Shown here piece after piece: positions 17,383 through 31,135 of a stretch of DNA of 64,000 nucleotides. The stretch is taken from NCBI RefSeq assembly GCF_900186975.1, contig NZ_LT906441.1, positions 1,364,001-1,428,000 of the forward strand, in the 5' to 3' direction. How positions within the stretch are numbered: the stretch's first letter is position 1; the number at the start of each line of letters is the position of its first letter. The notes below the pieces were generated by a model that had not been told where the DNA came from, did not search any database, and saw nothing but the letters and a program-made list of their open reading frames with translations. Source of the DNA: Cutibacterium granulosum. GTDB taxonomy: Bacteria > Actinomycetota > Actinomycetes > Propionibacteriales > Propionibacteriaceae. The position numbers and the translations under genes are program-made.

Positions 17383-17844
17383 TTGGCAGCTGTGAAGAGT
17401 CAACTGAAGTCCGATCTCGTGGCGGCCATGAAGGCCCACGACGACATGGCCAAGTCCGCCATCCGCATGGCCATCTCGGCCATTTCAGCGGAGGAGGTTG
17501 CCGGCGACTCCGCCCGGGAACTCACCGATGACCAGGAGCAGGCCATCATCACCAAACAGGTCAACGTTCGCAAGGACTCCGCCCAGGCCTACCGGGACGC
17601 TGGCCGTGACGAGTTGGCCGAGGCCGAGGAGGCCGAACTCGCCATTCTGCAGAAGTACCTGCCTGCGCAGCTCGAGGAGTCCGAGGTGCGGACCATCATC
17701 GACGAGGAGATCGCCAAGGCCGCCGATGGTGGCCCGGCGACGATGAAACTCATGGGATCGGTGATGAAGGCCGTTCAGGCGCGAGTCATGGGCAGGTTCG
17801 ATGGCAAGACCACCGCTGCCCTGGTCAAGGGTGCGCTGTCCTGA
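17383..17844 (+). CDS. yqeY: GatB/YqeY domain protein
   Basis: A 153-residue protein related to the tRNA-binding tail domain of the amidotransferase subunit GatB. It starts at a TTG preceded by AAGGAG nine bases upstream. The helical body LKSDLVAAMKAHD...KSAIRMAISAI and the end SVMKAVQARVMGRFDGKTTAALVKGAL fit the family. Stand-alone YqeY is widespread and its role is unclear; tRNA-related work is inferred from the GatB homology. Confidence 0.9.
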   Translation: MAAVKSQLKSDLVAAMKAHDDMAKSAIRMAISAISAEEVAGDSARELTDDQEQAIITKQVNVRKDSAQAYRDAGRDELAEAEEAELAILQKYLPAQLEESEVRTIIDEEIAKAADGGPATMKLMGSVMKAVQARVMGRFDGKTTAALVKGALS

Positions 17845-17968
17845 TCGGCTGCGGTCCTGGGGGACGTCCTCGCCACGTGCGTTGTGCACCCGGGCAGCCT
17901 GATTGGTTGCCGCTGGACGCCATCGACCGCGATTCAGACCGCTGGTGGCATCTCATCATCTGATGCCA

Positions 17969-17999
17969 TTGACCTCGACGTTCCCATGCCTGCTATGCT
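17969..17999 (+). promoter_or_regulatory. Likely promoter of the pyr operon
   Basis: TTGACC (17969-17974) and TATGCT (17994-17999) are separated by 19 bases, slightly long. They lie just upstream of the PyrR-type RNA hairpin, so transcription would start around 18006, or a few bases earlier if the lower stem is to be complete. Confidence 0.5.
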
Positions 18000-18003
18000 C
18001 TGT

Positions 18004-18049
18004 CCAACGCCCTTTAAGAGCGATCCCGTGAGGTCGCGAAGGTCGTTGG
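18004..18049 (+). promoter_or_regulatory. PyrR-binding RNA hairpin
   Basis: The leader folds into the classical PyrR site. The outer stem is CCAACG/CGTTGG, the next CCTT/AAGG, then an internal loop, then GCGA/TCGC closing a loop of TCCCGTGAGG. This matches the Bacillus and mycobacterial PyrR consensus (UCCnGnGAGG with AAGG on the 3' side). UMP- or UTP-bound PyrR is expected to bind it and lower expression of the operon. Confidence 0.85.
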
Positions 18050-18134
18050 CACGGAGCCGGGGTATCAGCCGGCTCACGATGTGAAGCTGTCGGAGCCCGT
18101 GGTGCACGGTCCCCTGATGGCTCCCTAGGTGCTA

Positions 18135-19704
<1,570 letters not shown>

Positions 19705-19708
<4 letters not shown>

Positions 19709-21006
19709 CGCGCACCCTGCTGACCGACCTGGTGATGCTTCAGGGGGGCACGCCGGTGCCCTCCCAGATCCTCGTGGACGCAGGCCGGATCGAGGCCCTG
19801 TCAATCGGCAGGGCCCACCAGCTCGACGGTGCCGATGCCCAGGTGAGGAGCCTGGACGGTGCCCTCGTCACGCCGGGGCTGGTGGATCTGCACGATCACC
19901 TGCGTGAACCGGGCCAGGAGGCCAAGGAGACCATTGCCTCGGGTACGGCAGCTGCCGCCCGGGGCGGATGGACGACGATCTGCGCCATGCCCAACACCTC
20001 ACCCGATCCCCACACCCCGGAGCTGCTGACCGAGCTGCGTGAGCGGTTCGCCCGCGACGCCGTCGTCAAGACCCTGCCGTACTCACCGATCACTGCCGGG
20101 TTGACCAGTGAGGAGCTCGTGGACTTCGACGCCCAGGCTCGTGCCGGCGCCATCGGGTTCTCCAACGACGGCAAGGGGGTGCAGAGTGCCGGCGTCATGT
20201 ATGACGCGATGACTGCCGCCGCCAGGCTGGACCTGCCGGTTGCCGCGCATGCCGAGGACAACTCCCTGGTTCGTGGCGGTGTCATTAATCAGGGGTGGCG
20301 CAGTGCGCAGCTGGGGCTGCCCGGCACCACCCGACTCGCCGAGACCGTCCAGGTGGTGCGTGACCTTGCCATCGCCGAGGAGACCGGTGTCCACTACCAC
20401 CTGTGTCACGCCTCGACCGGCGAATCCATCCGTGCCGTGCGTCGCGCCCGTGCCGACGGGGTGCATGCCACCGCCGAGGCCGAGCCCCACCACTTGCTGC
20501 TGGCCGATGAGGACATCCCCTCAGACGACGGCAATTACAAGATGAACCCGCCGCTGCGTACTCGAGCCGACGTCGACGCCATCGTCGCGGGTCTGTGTGA
20601 CGGCACGATCGATGCCATCGCCACCGACAATGCCCCGCACACCGCTGCGGAGAAGAACTGTTCGATGCGGGATGCTGCCTTCGGCGTCATCACCAATGAG
20701 CACACCTTCGCCCTGCTCTACACCGCCTTCGTCCTGCCCGGACGGTTCCGACTCGACCAGCTCGTCGGATGGCTCACCTCTGGCCCGGCCGATCTGTACG
20801 GTATGCCGGAGGCCGGGCGTTTGCGGGTCGGGGGACCAGCTGATCTCGCTGCCTTCGACCTCGTCGGACAGACCGTCATCGACCCAGAGCACTTCGCTGG
20901 CAAGGGGCGCAACACGCCATTCGCTGGCCGTGAGGTGCACGGTGACTGCATCCTGACCCTCGTTGACGGAGCCGTGGTCCACTCAAATCGAAAGGATCTG
21001 TCATGA
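19705..21006 (+). CDS. pyrC: Dihydroorotase
   Basis: A 433-residue type I dihydroorotase that closes carbamoyl aspartate to dihydroorotate. Zinc ligands are visible in [10 protein letters not shown] (HxH) and in the YHLCHAS and ATDNAPHT motifs of the amidohydrolase barrel. Full length and intact. Overlaps pyrB at its start and carA at its end (ATGA both times). Confidence 0.97.
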
Positions 21007-22100
21007 CGACACGAACCCTGCTGCTCGAGGACGGTACGACGTTCCCCGGGGAGGCTTTCGGGGCCGACACCGAGGTGAGCGCCGAGGTCGTCTTCACCAC
21101 TGGTATGACCGGCTACCAGGAGACCTTGACCGATCAGTCCTACAACGGTCAGATCGTCACCTTCACCTACCCGCTCATCGGCAACACCGGCATCAACCGC
21201 GACGACATGGAGTCGTTGTTCCCGACGACGGCGGGGGTCGTGTGCCGTGAGGTACCTCGGGTGGCATCCAACTGGCGCAACCAGATGAGTCTGGACGAGT
21301 TCCTCCGGGCCCACGACATTCCCGGTCTGGCCGGGATCGACACCCGGGCCCTGGTGCGTCGGTTGCGGGACCACGGCGTCATGAAGGGGACGCTGCTCGG
21401 CCCCGATGCCGACCTCGATGCCGCACTGGAGGGTTTGCGTGCTCGGCAGCTGCCCACCGACCAGATCAGTCAGGTGTCCACACGTACCGCGTATCCCAGC
21501 CCCCTGGGCAAGTACAACGTCGTCCTCTTCGACTTCGGTCTCAAACACTCGATCCTGCGGGAACTCGACAGACGTGGCTGCGCCGTCACCGTCGTCCCGC
21601 ACGACTTCACCGCGAATCGGGTACGCACCCTCTCACCTGACGGGATCATGCTGTCCAACGGCCCCGGCGACCCCAAGAGCATTCCCCAGGTGATTGACGT
21701 CATCCGGGATCTCCAGGAGGAATACCCCATCTTCGGTATTTGCATGGGACACCAGTTGCTCAGCTTGGCCAATGGGGCCGACACCTACAAGCTGCGGTTC
21801 GGCCATCGCGGGTTCAACCACCCGGTACGCGACCTGCGCACTGGACGCATCGAGTTCACCAGCCAGAATCACGGGTACGCCGTCGACCCCCAGTCGCTGA
21901 CGGGCACCGATCTGGAGGTCACCCACATCGAGATCAACGACGAGACCGTCGAGGGTGTGCGCAACCGACGCACCGGATCGTTCTCGGTGCAGTACCACCC
22001 CGATGCTGCTGCCGGCCCCCACGACGCCGTCCACCTCTTCGACGATTTCATCGACCTGATGCGCTCCCATCGCAGCGCACGGGCGGAAGGAAAGTGCTGA
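21003..22100 (+). CDS. carA: Carbamoyl-phosphate synthase small chain
   Basis: A 365-residue glutamine amidotransferase subunit that feeds ammonia to CarB. The N-terminal ELxDGT-like half ([31 protein letters not shown]) is followed by the class I amidotransferase domain. Its nucleophile is Cys247 in GICMGHQ and it has the C-terminal catalytic HPD in [12 protein letters not shown]. The stop overlaps the carB start. Confidence 0.97.
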   Translation: MTTRTLLLEDGTTFPGEAFGADTEVSAEVVFTTGMTGYQETLTDQSYNGQIVTFTYPLIGNTGINRDDMESLFPTTAGVVCREVPRVASNWRNQMSLDEFLRAHDIPGLAGIDTRALVRRLRDHGVMKGTLLGPDADLDAALEGLRARQLPTDQISQVSTRTAYPSPLGKYNVVLFDFGLKHSILRELDRRGCAVTVVPHDFTANRVRTLSPDGIMLSNGPGDPKSIPQVIDVIRDLQEEYPIFGICMGHQLLSLANGADTYKLRFGHRGFNHPVRDLRTGRIEFTSQNHGYAVDPQSLTGTDLEVTHIEINDETVEGVRNRRTGSFSVQYHPDAAAGPHDAVHLFDDFIDLMRSHRSARAEGKC

Positions 22101-25100
22101 TGCCACGCCGCACCGACATCCACCGCATCCTCGTCATCGGATCCGGCCCGATCGTCATCGGTCAGGCCGCAGAGTTCGACTACGCCGGAACCCAGGCCTG
22201 CCTGGCCCTGCGTGAGGAGGGTTACGAGGTCATCCTCGTCAACTCCAACCCGGCCACCATCATGACCGACCGTGAGATCGCCGACCGGGTCTACATCGAG
22301 CCGATCACCCTGGAGTTCGTCTGCCAGATCCTGCGCCGGGAGCGCCCCGAGGCCATCGTGCCCACCCTGGGCGGCCAGACCGGTCTCAACATGGCCCGTG
22401 ACCTCGCCGAGTGCGGGATCCTCGACGAGCTAGGCATCGAACTTCTCGGCACCGACCTGTCTGCCATCGAGCAGGCCGAGGATCGCGACCTCTTCAAGAA
22501 GCTCATGGAAGATCTCGGCCAGCCGATCCCGTCCTCCGACATCGTCCACACGGTGGTGGAGGCCGTCGAGGTCGGCGCCCGACTCGGCTACCCACTCATC
22601 GTGCGTCCCGCCTACACCCTGGGCGGTACCGGTGGCGGAATCTGCGATGACGAAGCCGATCTGGTGCGCGTGGTGAGCAAGGGTCTGGAGCTCTCCCCGG
22701 TCAATGAGTGTCTCGTCGAACAGTCGATCGCCGGATTCAAGGAGATCGAGTACGAGATGATGCGAGACGGTGCCGGGAACACCATGGTGGTGTGCACCAT
22801 GGAGAACTTCGACCCGGTGGGCGTGCACACCGGCGACTCCATCGTCCTCGCTCCCACCCAGACACTCACCGACGTCGAGCACGAGATGCTGCGTGACGCG
22901 GCGATCACCATCGTCGACGCACTGGGTATCGAGGGTGGGTGCAATGTCCAACTCGCCCTGGACCCCGCCTCGTTCAACTACTACGTCATCGAGGTCAACC
23001 CGCGGGTGTCGCGGTCCTCGGCGCTGGCCTCCAAGGCCACCGGCTACCCGATCGCCAAGATCGCCGCCAAGATCGCCGTCGGTCTCACCCTCGACGAGAT
23101 ACGCAATCCGGTCACCGGCACGACGTGGTCCATGTTCGAGCCGATGCTCGACTACGTCGTCGCCAAGATTCCGCGCTGGCCGTTCGACAAGTTCGCTCGT
23201 GCCGATCGCAGCCTGGGCACCCAGATGAAGGCGACCGGTGAGGTCATGGCGCTGGGACGCACCATCGAGGAGTCCCTGCTCAAGGCGGTGCGCTCCTTGG
23301 AGATCGGCGTCGACCATGTGTCCTCCCCGGCCATCACCCAGCTGCCCGATGACGTCCTCGTCCAGCGGATCACCACAGCTCGGGACGATCGACTGTTCTG
23401 CCTTGCCGAGGCCCTGCGTCGCGGCCGCACCATTGGCGAGTTGCACGAACTCACCCGCATCGACCTCTTCTTCCTCGACAAACTCGCCCACATCATCGAG
23501 CTCGAGGATGCCCTGGCCGCCAGTCCGGGCAACGTCGACCTGCTGCGCACCGCCAAGCGCAACGGATTCTCCGATCCGGCCATCGCGCGGGCCTGGCAGT
23601 GCACCCCCGATGAGATTCGCGAGACTCGCCACGACAACGGACTCGTCCCGGTCTACAAGATGGTGGACACCTGCGCCGGTGAGTTCGAGTCGCAGACCCC
23701 GTACTTCTACTCCAGCTACGAGCTGGAGAACGAGTCGACGCGCAGCGATCGTCCCAGCATCCTCGTACTGGGATCCGGCCCGATCCGCATCGGGCAGGGC
23801 ATCGAGTTCGACTACGCCACCGTCCACTGCGTCAAGGCGATCCAGGCTGCTGGCTACGAGGCCATCATCATGAACTCGAACCCGGAGACGGTCTCCACCG
23901 ACTTCTCCGTCTCCGACAAGCTGTACTTCCAGCCGCTCACCGTCGAGGACGTCCTGGACGTCGTCGACCTGGAACAGCCGGAGGGAGTCATCGTCCAGTT
24001 CGGCGGTCAGACGGCCATCAACCTCGCTGGCCCGCTGTCGGAGCACGGGGTGCGAATCCTCGGCACCCAGCTGGCGGACCTGGACCGGGCCGAGGACCGG
24101 GAGGGATTCGAGTCGCTGCTGGCCGAACTGGACATTCCACAGGCTCCCGGTGGCACGGCTCGTTCTGCCGAGGAGGCCCTGGCCGTTGCCGAGGACCTCG
24201 GATTCCCGGTGCTGGTGCGCCCGTCCTACGTCATCGGTGGGCGGGCCATGGCCATCGTCAACAGCACCGACGAGCTGCGCACCTACATGTCCGATGCCGT
24301 GCATGCCAGCCCGGACCGGCCCGTGCTCATCGACCGATATCTTGAGGGCATCGAGTGCGAGGTGGACGCCATTTGTGACGGCACCGATGTGCTCATTCCC
24401 GGCGTCATGCGTCACATCGAGCGAGCCGGGGTGCACTCTGGTGACTCGATGGCCGTCTACCCGCCGGTCGGCATGCAGCAGGCTGTCAAGGACCGCATCG
24501 TCGACGTCACGACCAAATTGGCCCTGGGGCTCAACACCAAGGGCATCCTCAACATCCAGTTCGTCGTCTACGAGGGGCAGGTCAACGTCATCGAGGCCAA
24601 TCCACGCGCCTCGCGTACCGTGCCGTTCCTGTCCAAGGTGACCGGGGTGTCAATGGCTGAGGCGGCCACCAGGGTGATCCTGGGCGAGAAGCTCTCCGAC
24701 CTGGGCTTGGCTCCCGGACTGCTTGCCGAGCCCGAACGCATCCACGTGAAGTCCCCGGTGTTCAGCTTCTCCAAGCTTGACCTCGTCGACTCCCACCTTG
24801 GCCCGGAGATGAAGTCGACCGGTGAGGTCATGGGGTCCGATTCCACCCTGGAGAAGGCGTTGTACAAGGCCTTCGAAGCTGCCGGGCTGCACGTGCCCGA
24901 GTATGGCCGTATCCTCTTCACGGTGGCTGACGGCGCCAAGGAGGAGGCGCTGGAGATCGCCCGCCGGTTCGACCGGATCGGGTTCCAGCTCATCGGCACC
25001 TCGGGCACGGCACAGTACTTGCGTGACAACGGGTTGAGCGTCGCCACCGCCCTCAAGATCGGGGCCACGCAGGACGAGTCGAGCCAATCCGTGCTCGACC

Positions 25101-25288
25101 TCATCAACAGTTCCGGGTGCGACGCCGTCATCAATGTCATGAGCAAGGGGCAGAGCACCATCATCGATGGCAAGCAGATTCGACGTGCAGCGATCAGCCG
25201 GGCCATCCCGCTGTTCACCTCCCTGGACACTGCCCGTGCCATCTGCCGTGTCATGGAGTCGCGGGTCTTCTCCACGGAGGTGATCTGA
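22100..25288 (+). CDS. carB: Carbamoyl-phosphate synthase large chain
   Basis: A 1062-residue synthase made of two homologous ATP-grasp halves. The first begins [21 protein letters not shown] and the second [21 protein letters not shown] at about residue 555. The last 130 residues form the MGS-like allosteric domain ([20 protein letters not shown]). It makes carbamoyl phosphate from bicarbonate, two ATP and ammonia for both pyrimidine and arginine synthesis. The ATG at 22100 overlaps the carA stop (TGATG); the open frame upstream is a shadow of carA. Confidence 0.97.
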   Translation: MPRRTDIHRILVIGSGPIVIGQAAEFDYAGTQACLALREEGYEVILVNSNPATIMTDREIADRVYIEPITLEFVCQILRRERPEAIVPTLGGQTGLNMARDLAECGILDELGIELLGTDLSAIEQAEDRDLFKKLMEDLGQPIPSSDIVHTVVEAVEVGARLGYPLIVRPAYTLGGTGGGICDDEADLVRVVSKGLELSPVNECLVEQSIAGFKEIEYEMMRDGAGNTMVVCTMENFDPVGVHTGDSIVLAPTQTLTDVEHEMLRDAAITIVDALGIEGGCNVQLALDPASFNYYVIEVNPRVSRSSALASKATGYPIAKIAAKIAVGLTLDEIRNPVTGTTWSMFEPMLDYVVAKIPRWPFDKFARADRSLGTQMKATGEVMALGRTIEESLLKAVRSLEIGVDHVSSPAITQLPDDVLVQRITTARDDRLFCLAEALRRGRTIGELHELTRIDLFFLDKLAHIIELEDALAASPGNVDLLRTAKRNGFSDPAIARAWQCTPDEIRETRHDNGLVPVYKMVDTCAGEFESQTPYFYSSYELENESTRSDRPSILVLGSGPIRIGQGIEFDYATVHCVKAIQAAGYEAIIMNSNPETVSTDFSVSDKLYFQPLTVEDVLDVVDLEQPEGVIVQFGGQTAINLAGPLSEHGVRILGTQLADLDRAEDREGFESLLAELDIPQAPGGTARSAEEALAVAEDLGFPVLVRPSYVIGGRAMAIVNSTDELRTYMSDAVHASPDRPVLIDRYLEGIECEVDAICDGTDVLIPGVMRHIERAGVHSGDSMAVYPPVGMQQAVKDRIVDVTTKLALGLNTKGILNIQFVVYEGQVNVIEANPRASRTVPFLSKVTGVSMAEAATRVILGEKLSDLGLAPGLLAEPERIHVKSPVFSFSKLDLVDSHLGPEMKSTGEVMGSDSTLEKALYKAFEAAGLHVPEYGRILFTVADGAKEEALEIARRFDRIGFQLIGTSGTAQYLRDNGLSVATALKIGATQDESSQSVLDLINSSGCDAVINVMSKGQSTIIDGKQIRRAAISRAIPLFTSLDTARAICRVMESRVFSTEVI

Positions 25289-25289
25289 G

Positions 25290-26995
<1,706 letters not shown>

Positions 26996-27115
26996 CGGCT
27001 GCACCGCGACTCGTCGGGATCCTCCACGTCTCGCCCGCCACACCACAGTGGTTTCGCCAACTCGTCATCCTTCGCCCAGACACCATCCACACAGCCCACC
27101 CACACAGGAGAACGC

Positions 27116-27826
27116 ATGGACACCAGCAGACCGATCATCGCCCTTGACCTTCCATCCGCCGGGCACGCCCTGGGCTTCGTCTCGAAGTTCACCGAGGAGA
27201 AACTCTTCGTCAAGGTGGGCATGGAGCTGTTCTACGCTGCCGGGCCGCAGATCGTCACCGAGCTCAAGGACGCCGGTCACGACGTCTTCTGTGACCTCAA
27301 GCTGCACGACATCCCCAACACGGTACGTGGCGCAGCACGCAGCCTGTCCCGGCTGGGGGCAGACCTGCTCACCGTCCATGCCGCCGGGGGCCGGGCCATG
27401 ATGGAGGCGGCCCTGGAAGGCCTGCACGACGGCGGATCGACGTCCAACGTCATCGCCATCACCCAGCTCACCTCGACCTCGCAGCAGGCCCTGCGCGACG
27501 AGCAGCTCGTCGAGGCCCCGCTCATCGAGTCGGTGTGCCACTACGCCGACCTGGCCCGGCAGGCCGGGCTGGCCGGTGTGGTGTGCTCCGCCCTGGAGGC
27601 CCGAGCCATCGCCGACGCCACGGCGGAGGACTTCCTGCGGGTCACACCGGGAATCCGCCCGGCGGGCAGCGCCGTGGGTGACCAGGCCCGGGTGGCCACC
27701 CCCGGTACGGCCGCGTCGATGGGATCGTCCGCGATCGTCGTCGGTCGTCCGATCACCCAGGCCGACGATCCGGTGGCCGCCTACCACACCATTCGTGCTG
27801 CCTGGCAGAGTGGTCAGGACACCTGA
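27116..27826 (+). CDS. pyrF: Orotidine-5'-phosphate decarboxylase
   Basis: A 236-residue class I decarboxylase converting OMP to UMP. The catalytic DxKxxD motif reads [10 protein letters not shown], preceded by the lysine in [12 protein letters not shown], with the C-terminal [10 protein letters not shown] and VVGRPIT phosphate loop. It lies 120 bases after pyrD, the longest gap in the operon, with AGGAG before the ATG. Many high-GC actinobacteria use the longer, divergent PyrF type, so this Bacillus-like form is notable. Confidence 0.95.
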   Translation: MDTSRPIIALDLPSAGHALGFVSKFTEEKLFVKVGMELFYAAGPQIVTELKDAGHDVFCDLKLHDIPNTVRGAARSLSRLGADLLTVHAAGGRAMMEAALEGLHDGGSTSNVIAITQLTSTSQQALRDEQLVEAPLIESVCHYADLARQAGLAGVVCSALEARAIADATAEDFLRVTPGIRPAGSAVGDQARVATPGTAASMGSSAIVVGRPITQADDPVAAYHTIRAAWQSGQDT

Positions 27827-27873
27827 GCGATCATCCCGACGACCCACCCCACACGATTTTCGAAGGATCAGCC

Positions 27874-28524
27874 ATGACGATTTCCCACCCAGACCTCGCC
27901 CGTGACGTGGCCAGCGCCCTGCTGAGCATCAAGGCGGTCTCCCTGAGCCCGGACCAGCCCTTCACCTGGGCCTCGGGGCTGCACTCGCCGATCTACTGCG
28001 ACAACCGCATCACCCTGTCCGACCCCCGCACCCGCGGACTCATCGCCGAGGGTCTGGCCACCCTCGTCACCGAGAACTTCACACACGTCGACGTCGTTGC
28101 CGGCACCGCGACGGCGGGTATCGCCCATGCAGCGCTGGCCGCCGACCGGCTCGGCACATCGATGGCCTACGTGCGTTCGGCCCCCAAGGATCACGGCAAG
28201 GGCAACCAGATCGAGGGTCGGATCGAGCTGGGTTCCTCGGTCGTCATGGTCGAGGATCTCATCTCCACCGGTGGCTCGGTGATCGAGGCGGCCAAGGCCG
28301 TGGAGCGGGCTGGCAGCACCGTCGTCGGTGTGTTGGCGATCTTCTCCTACGAGCTGGAACGCGGCCACCAGGCCTTTGTGCAGACCGGCTGGCCGCTGTT
28401 CACCCTGTCGAACTATCCGACCCTCATCGAGGTCGCGGCGGCGAATCAGGCCATCACGCCGGACCAGCTGGCAGCCCTCAAGACCTGGTCGGCGGATCCG
28501 CAGGCCTGGTCGGACGCCCACTGA
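27874..28524 (+). CDS. pyrE: Orotate phosphoribosyltransferase
   Basis: A 216-residue type I PRTase forming OMP from orotate and PRPP. The PRPP motif is VVMVEDLISTGGS and the substrate segment is FTWASGLHSPIYCDNR. It has GAAGGATCAGCC before the ATG and is the last gene of the pyr operon, followed by a long perfect hairpin. Confidence 0.96.
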   Translation: MTISHPDLARDVASALLSIKAVSLSPDQPFTWASGLHSPIYCDNRITLSDPRTRGLIAEGLATLVTENFTHVDVVAGTATAGIAHAALAADRLGTSMAYVRSAPKDHGKGNQIEGRIELGSSVVMVEDLISTGGSVIEAAKAVERAGSTVVGVLAIFSYELERGHQAFVQTGWPLFTLSNYPTLIEVAAANQAITPDQLAALKTWSADPQAWSDAH

Positions 28525-28538
28525 GTGCAGTTCCGGTC

Positions 28539-28575
28539 ATCCGCTGCACATGTCGGTGGGGCATGTGCAGCGGAT
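28539..28575. terminator. Bidirectional terminator between pyrE and the kinase gene
   Basis: Perfect 14-bp arms ATCCGCTGCACATG and CATGTGCAGCGGAT around a nine-base loop, between convergent genes. No U-tract on either strand. Confidence 0.75.
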
Positions 28576-28634
28576 CCATCGGTGGTGTGAGCCGGGACTC
28601 ACCCCACCGTGTCTCACACCAGTCCCACCAGATC

Positions 28635-29417
28635 TCACGCCCAGCGGCGTGCGATGGACACCGTCGGGCCCACGTAGGAGCGTCCGAACACGGCACAGTG
28701 CATGACGAGCATGTGCACCTGGTGCAGTTCGATGCGCTCCTGCCATCCTGGGGCCAAGGGGGACTCCTCGTCGTAGGCGGCGCGGATGCGCTCGGTGAAC
28801 GGTGCTCCGAAGACGCTGAGGGAGGCGAGGTCCTCCTCGGCGTGCCCGCCCTGGGCTGCCGGATCGATGAGGGTGGCGCCGTCTGGGGTCCACATGATGT
28901 TACCGCTCCACATGTCGCCGTGGATGCGTGCCGCCACGCCATCGCGTCGCACCAGCTCAGGTTGGTCATGGTCCAGTGCTCCACTGGCCAGGGTGGAGCA
29001 CAGTTTGTCCATGATCCGGCGGTCGTCGTGGTCGAAGGCCGGGACATCCAGATATGGCGCGATGCGGTAGGTCGCGTAGAACTCACCCCACGAGCCACCA
29101 GTGGGTTCTGTGGGAAAGCTGAGGTTGGCCTGCCCGATCCAACGGTGGGACGGTGACCCCGGCGGGGGAGCACCAAGGTACTCGGCCCCGGCGGCATGGG
29201 TGTGGGCCAGGGCACGCCCGAACTCCTCGGCAGCTTCGGCGGTCGGGGCCACCGACCGCAGGCGTGGTTCGGTGAGCCAGGTCGAGCCGTGGTCGAGAAC
29301 CGGGACGATCGGTGCAGCCTGGGGGCCGGCCTGCGCCAGCCACGTCAACCCTGCCACCTCGTAGTCGATGGCCCCGGGACGGGAATCGGTCTTGCGGAAG
29401 GTCTGCGATGCGCTCAC
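28635..29417 (-). CDS. Fructosamine kinase family protein
   Basis: A 260-residue aminoglycoside-phosphotransferase-fold kinase of the fructosamine/ketosamine-3-kinase family. The catalytic loop is RIHGDMWSGNIMW, followed by the metal-binding LIDPAAQGGHAEEDLA. The N-terminal lobe starts with FRKTDSR, the usual Lys position. Family members phosphorylate sugar-amine adducts so that glycated proteins can be repaired. Single gene, convergent with the pyr operon. Confidence 0.88.
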   Translation of the reverse strand: MSASQTFRKTDSRPGAIDYEVAGLTWLAQAGPQAAPIVPVLDHGSTWLTEPRLRSVAPTAEAAEEFGRALAHTHAAGAEYLGAPPPGSPSHRWIGQANLSFPTEPTGGSWGEFYATYRIAPYLDVPAFDHDDRRIMDKLCSTLASGALDHDQPELVRRDGVAARIHGDMWSGNIMWTPDGATLIDPAAQGGHAEEDLASLSVFGAPFTERIRAAYDEESPLAPGWQERIELHQVHMLVMHCAVFGRSYVGPTVSIARRWA

Positions 29418-29576
29418 GTCTCGAGCCTAGGTGTTTCAGCCAGGCGTTCCCAGACATCCCGTATCACCCGCGATGAAACCCGCCATTCGCGTCGGGAATC
29501 CTCGTCGTGGACATCAAGTCTACCTAGCTGGCCGGATTCTCTGAGTTGCCGAGAGTCGTGCGTTCCTCGGGGTTGA

Positions 29577-30335
29577 TCAGTCGGCGATATGAACCCTGCT
29601 TCCGGCGGCCCGGAAGGCGTCAAGCGTTGCCTGAGGCGCATCTTGCATGGTGACCAAGTCGTCGATGTCGTCGATGCCTCCGAAGCGAAAACTCGAGGTC
29701 CGTGAAAGCTTGTCGCTCGTAGCAGCCAGAACAACACGGGCCGAGGATGCGAGGATGGCGCGTTTCACCTGGGCGTCTTGATGCGTCGTGACCGTCAGGC
29801 CCATGGCAGGAGAGGCAGAACATGTGCCGATGATGGCGACATCGGCCCGGAACGCACCTAACGCGCGTAGGCATGAAGCAGCCTCGTAGCGCAGGCTTTC
29901 GGGCATGAGCGTTCCGTCCGGCGTGCTCACGGTGGCCACGCCGCCTTCGCCCAGGGACAGCGCGGCACGCAACGAGAGACACAAGGCCGTGATGGGACGT
30001 TCCTGAAGAGCCTGTGCCACGGCGACCATGGTCGAGCCATTGTCGATGATCACGGACATGTCGTCGGTCACGAGGCGGGAGACCAGCTGGGCTATGGCCG
30101 CCTTGCCGGCAGCGTTCTCGGCCGACCGCAAGGAGTAGGGCATAGGCATACCGCGCAGGTTCACCGCCACCGCCCCGCCATGCACCTTGCGTAACTGTCC
30201 GTGGCCTTCGAGCTCGGTCAAATCGCGGCGGATCGTCGCCGGCGAGGCGCCGGTAAGCTCTACGAGTGCATTCACCGAAGTCGGTGAGGCTCCGAGAGAG
30301 TTGATGATCATTTTCTGACGAAATAATCGTTGCAT
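29577..30335 (-). CDS. DeoR-family transcriptional repressor
   Basis: About 252 residues from ATG 30335; a TTG at 30347 is the longest alternative. The N-terminal winged helix reads VNALVELTGASPATIRRDLTELEGHG and is followed by the KVHGGAV turn. The remainder is the DeoRC sugar-phosphate sensor with the DNGSTMVAVAQAL loop. Divergent from a HAD phosphatase gene with a palindrome in between, so it probably represses itself and that operon in response to a phosphorylated sugar. The 160 bases downstream hold no gene. Confidence 0.85.
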   Translation of the reverse strand: MQRLFRQKMIINSLGASPTSVNALVELTGASPATIRRDLTELEGHGQLRKVHGGAVAVNLRGMPMPYSLRSAENAAGKAAIAQLVSRLVTDDMSVIIDNGSTMVAVAQALQERPITALCLSLRAALSLGEGGVATVSTPDGTLMPESLRYEAASCLRALGAFRADVAIIGTCSASPAMGLTVTTHQDAQVKRAILASSARVVLAATSDKLSRTSSFRFGGIDDIDDLVTMQDAPQATLDAFRAAGSRVHIAD

Positions 30336-30351
30336 ATGATTATTCAATCAT
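30336..30351. promoter_or_regulatory. Candidate DeoR operator
   Basis: ATGATTATTCAATCAT is a palindrome with perfect 6-bp arms, flanked by GCAT and ATGC that extend the symmetry. It touches the start of the deoR-type gene in an AT-rich patch unlike its surroundings, as expected for an autorepressor site. Confidence 0.55.
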
Positions 30352-30467
30352 ACATGCTAGTTGCATGTTTCATACGTGGCAGCAAATTTGGGCCATCCTC
30401 AGTACCGAGGGCCTAGTCGTCACCGCAAGCGTGTCCCGCCAGGTGGCTGGGCAAGACGGAGGCGACG

Positions 30468-31112
30468 ATGACACACACTGATCCGCGACTGGCTGACATC
30501 CAGGCGGTCCTGTTCGACATGGACGGAACGTTGGTGGACTCTACCGCAGCGGTCGAATCCATTTGGTCCACTTGGGCTGAGCAGAACAGTATTCCCACCG
30601 CTGATGTACTGGCTTGGTGTCATGGTCGGCAGGTGGCTGCGACCATCACCCACTTCCTGCCTCACATCACCCCGGAAAACCTCCAGAGCATGGTGAGTGT
30701 CCAACTGGACCAGGAGTGCACACGGCTCGAAAGCATCAAGCCTGCGACCGGTGGCCCGGAACTCCTCATCTGGCTTGACACCCACCACATCCCGTGGGGC
30801 GTCGTCACCAACGCGCCGCGACGACTCGCGCTCGCCCGGCTAAGCGCTGCCACCATCGATCCACCGCTCTTGGTCACCCTCGAGGACATCGCGCATGGCA
30901 AGCCAGCGCCCGATGGTTACCTCCACGCAGTCCGCTCCTGCGGTGCCACGCCCGCCCGAACACTGGCCGTGGAGGACTCTGCGTCCGGCCTCGCAGCTGC
31001 ACGCAGCGCCGGCACTGTGGTCGTTGCCGTGGGAGGACGCAGTGATGCTGACATCGTGTGTCACGACCTTGTCGACCTGCACCGCCTGCTCGTCCAGATG
31101 CGTTCCGCGTAG
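30468..31112 (+). CDS. HAD-superfamily sugar-phosphatase-like protein
   Basis: A 214-residue HAD phosphatase of the beta-phosphoglucomutase/GPP-like subclass. Motif I is VLFDMDGTLVDS (Asp17, Asp19), motif II VVTNAPRR, motif III the Lys in HGKPAPDGY, motif IV AVEDSASGLAAA. A helical cap lies between motifs I and II. It probably removes phosphate from a small sugar phosphate. Divergent from the DeoR gene and followed 23 bases later by an unusual protein, so probably one operon. Confidence 0.87.
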   Translation: MTHTDPRLADIQAVLFDMDGTLVDSTAAVESIWSTWAEQNSIPTADVLAWCHGRQVAATITHFLPHITPENLQSMVSVQLDQECTRLESIKPATGGPELLIWLDTHHIPWGVVTNAPRRLALARLSAATIDPPLLVTLEDIAHGKPAPDGYLHAVRSCGATPARTLAVEDSASGLAAARSAGTVVVAVGGRSDADIVCHDLVDLHRLLVQMRSA

Positions 31113-31135
31113 CCCAATCGAGAGGGCAGACAACC

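Noticed and set aside
22430-24436. A 668-codon open frame antisense to carB
   Set aside because: Mirror of highly biased carB codons; no motif and no start signal.
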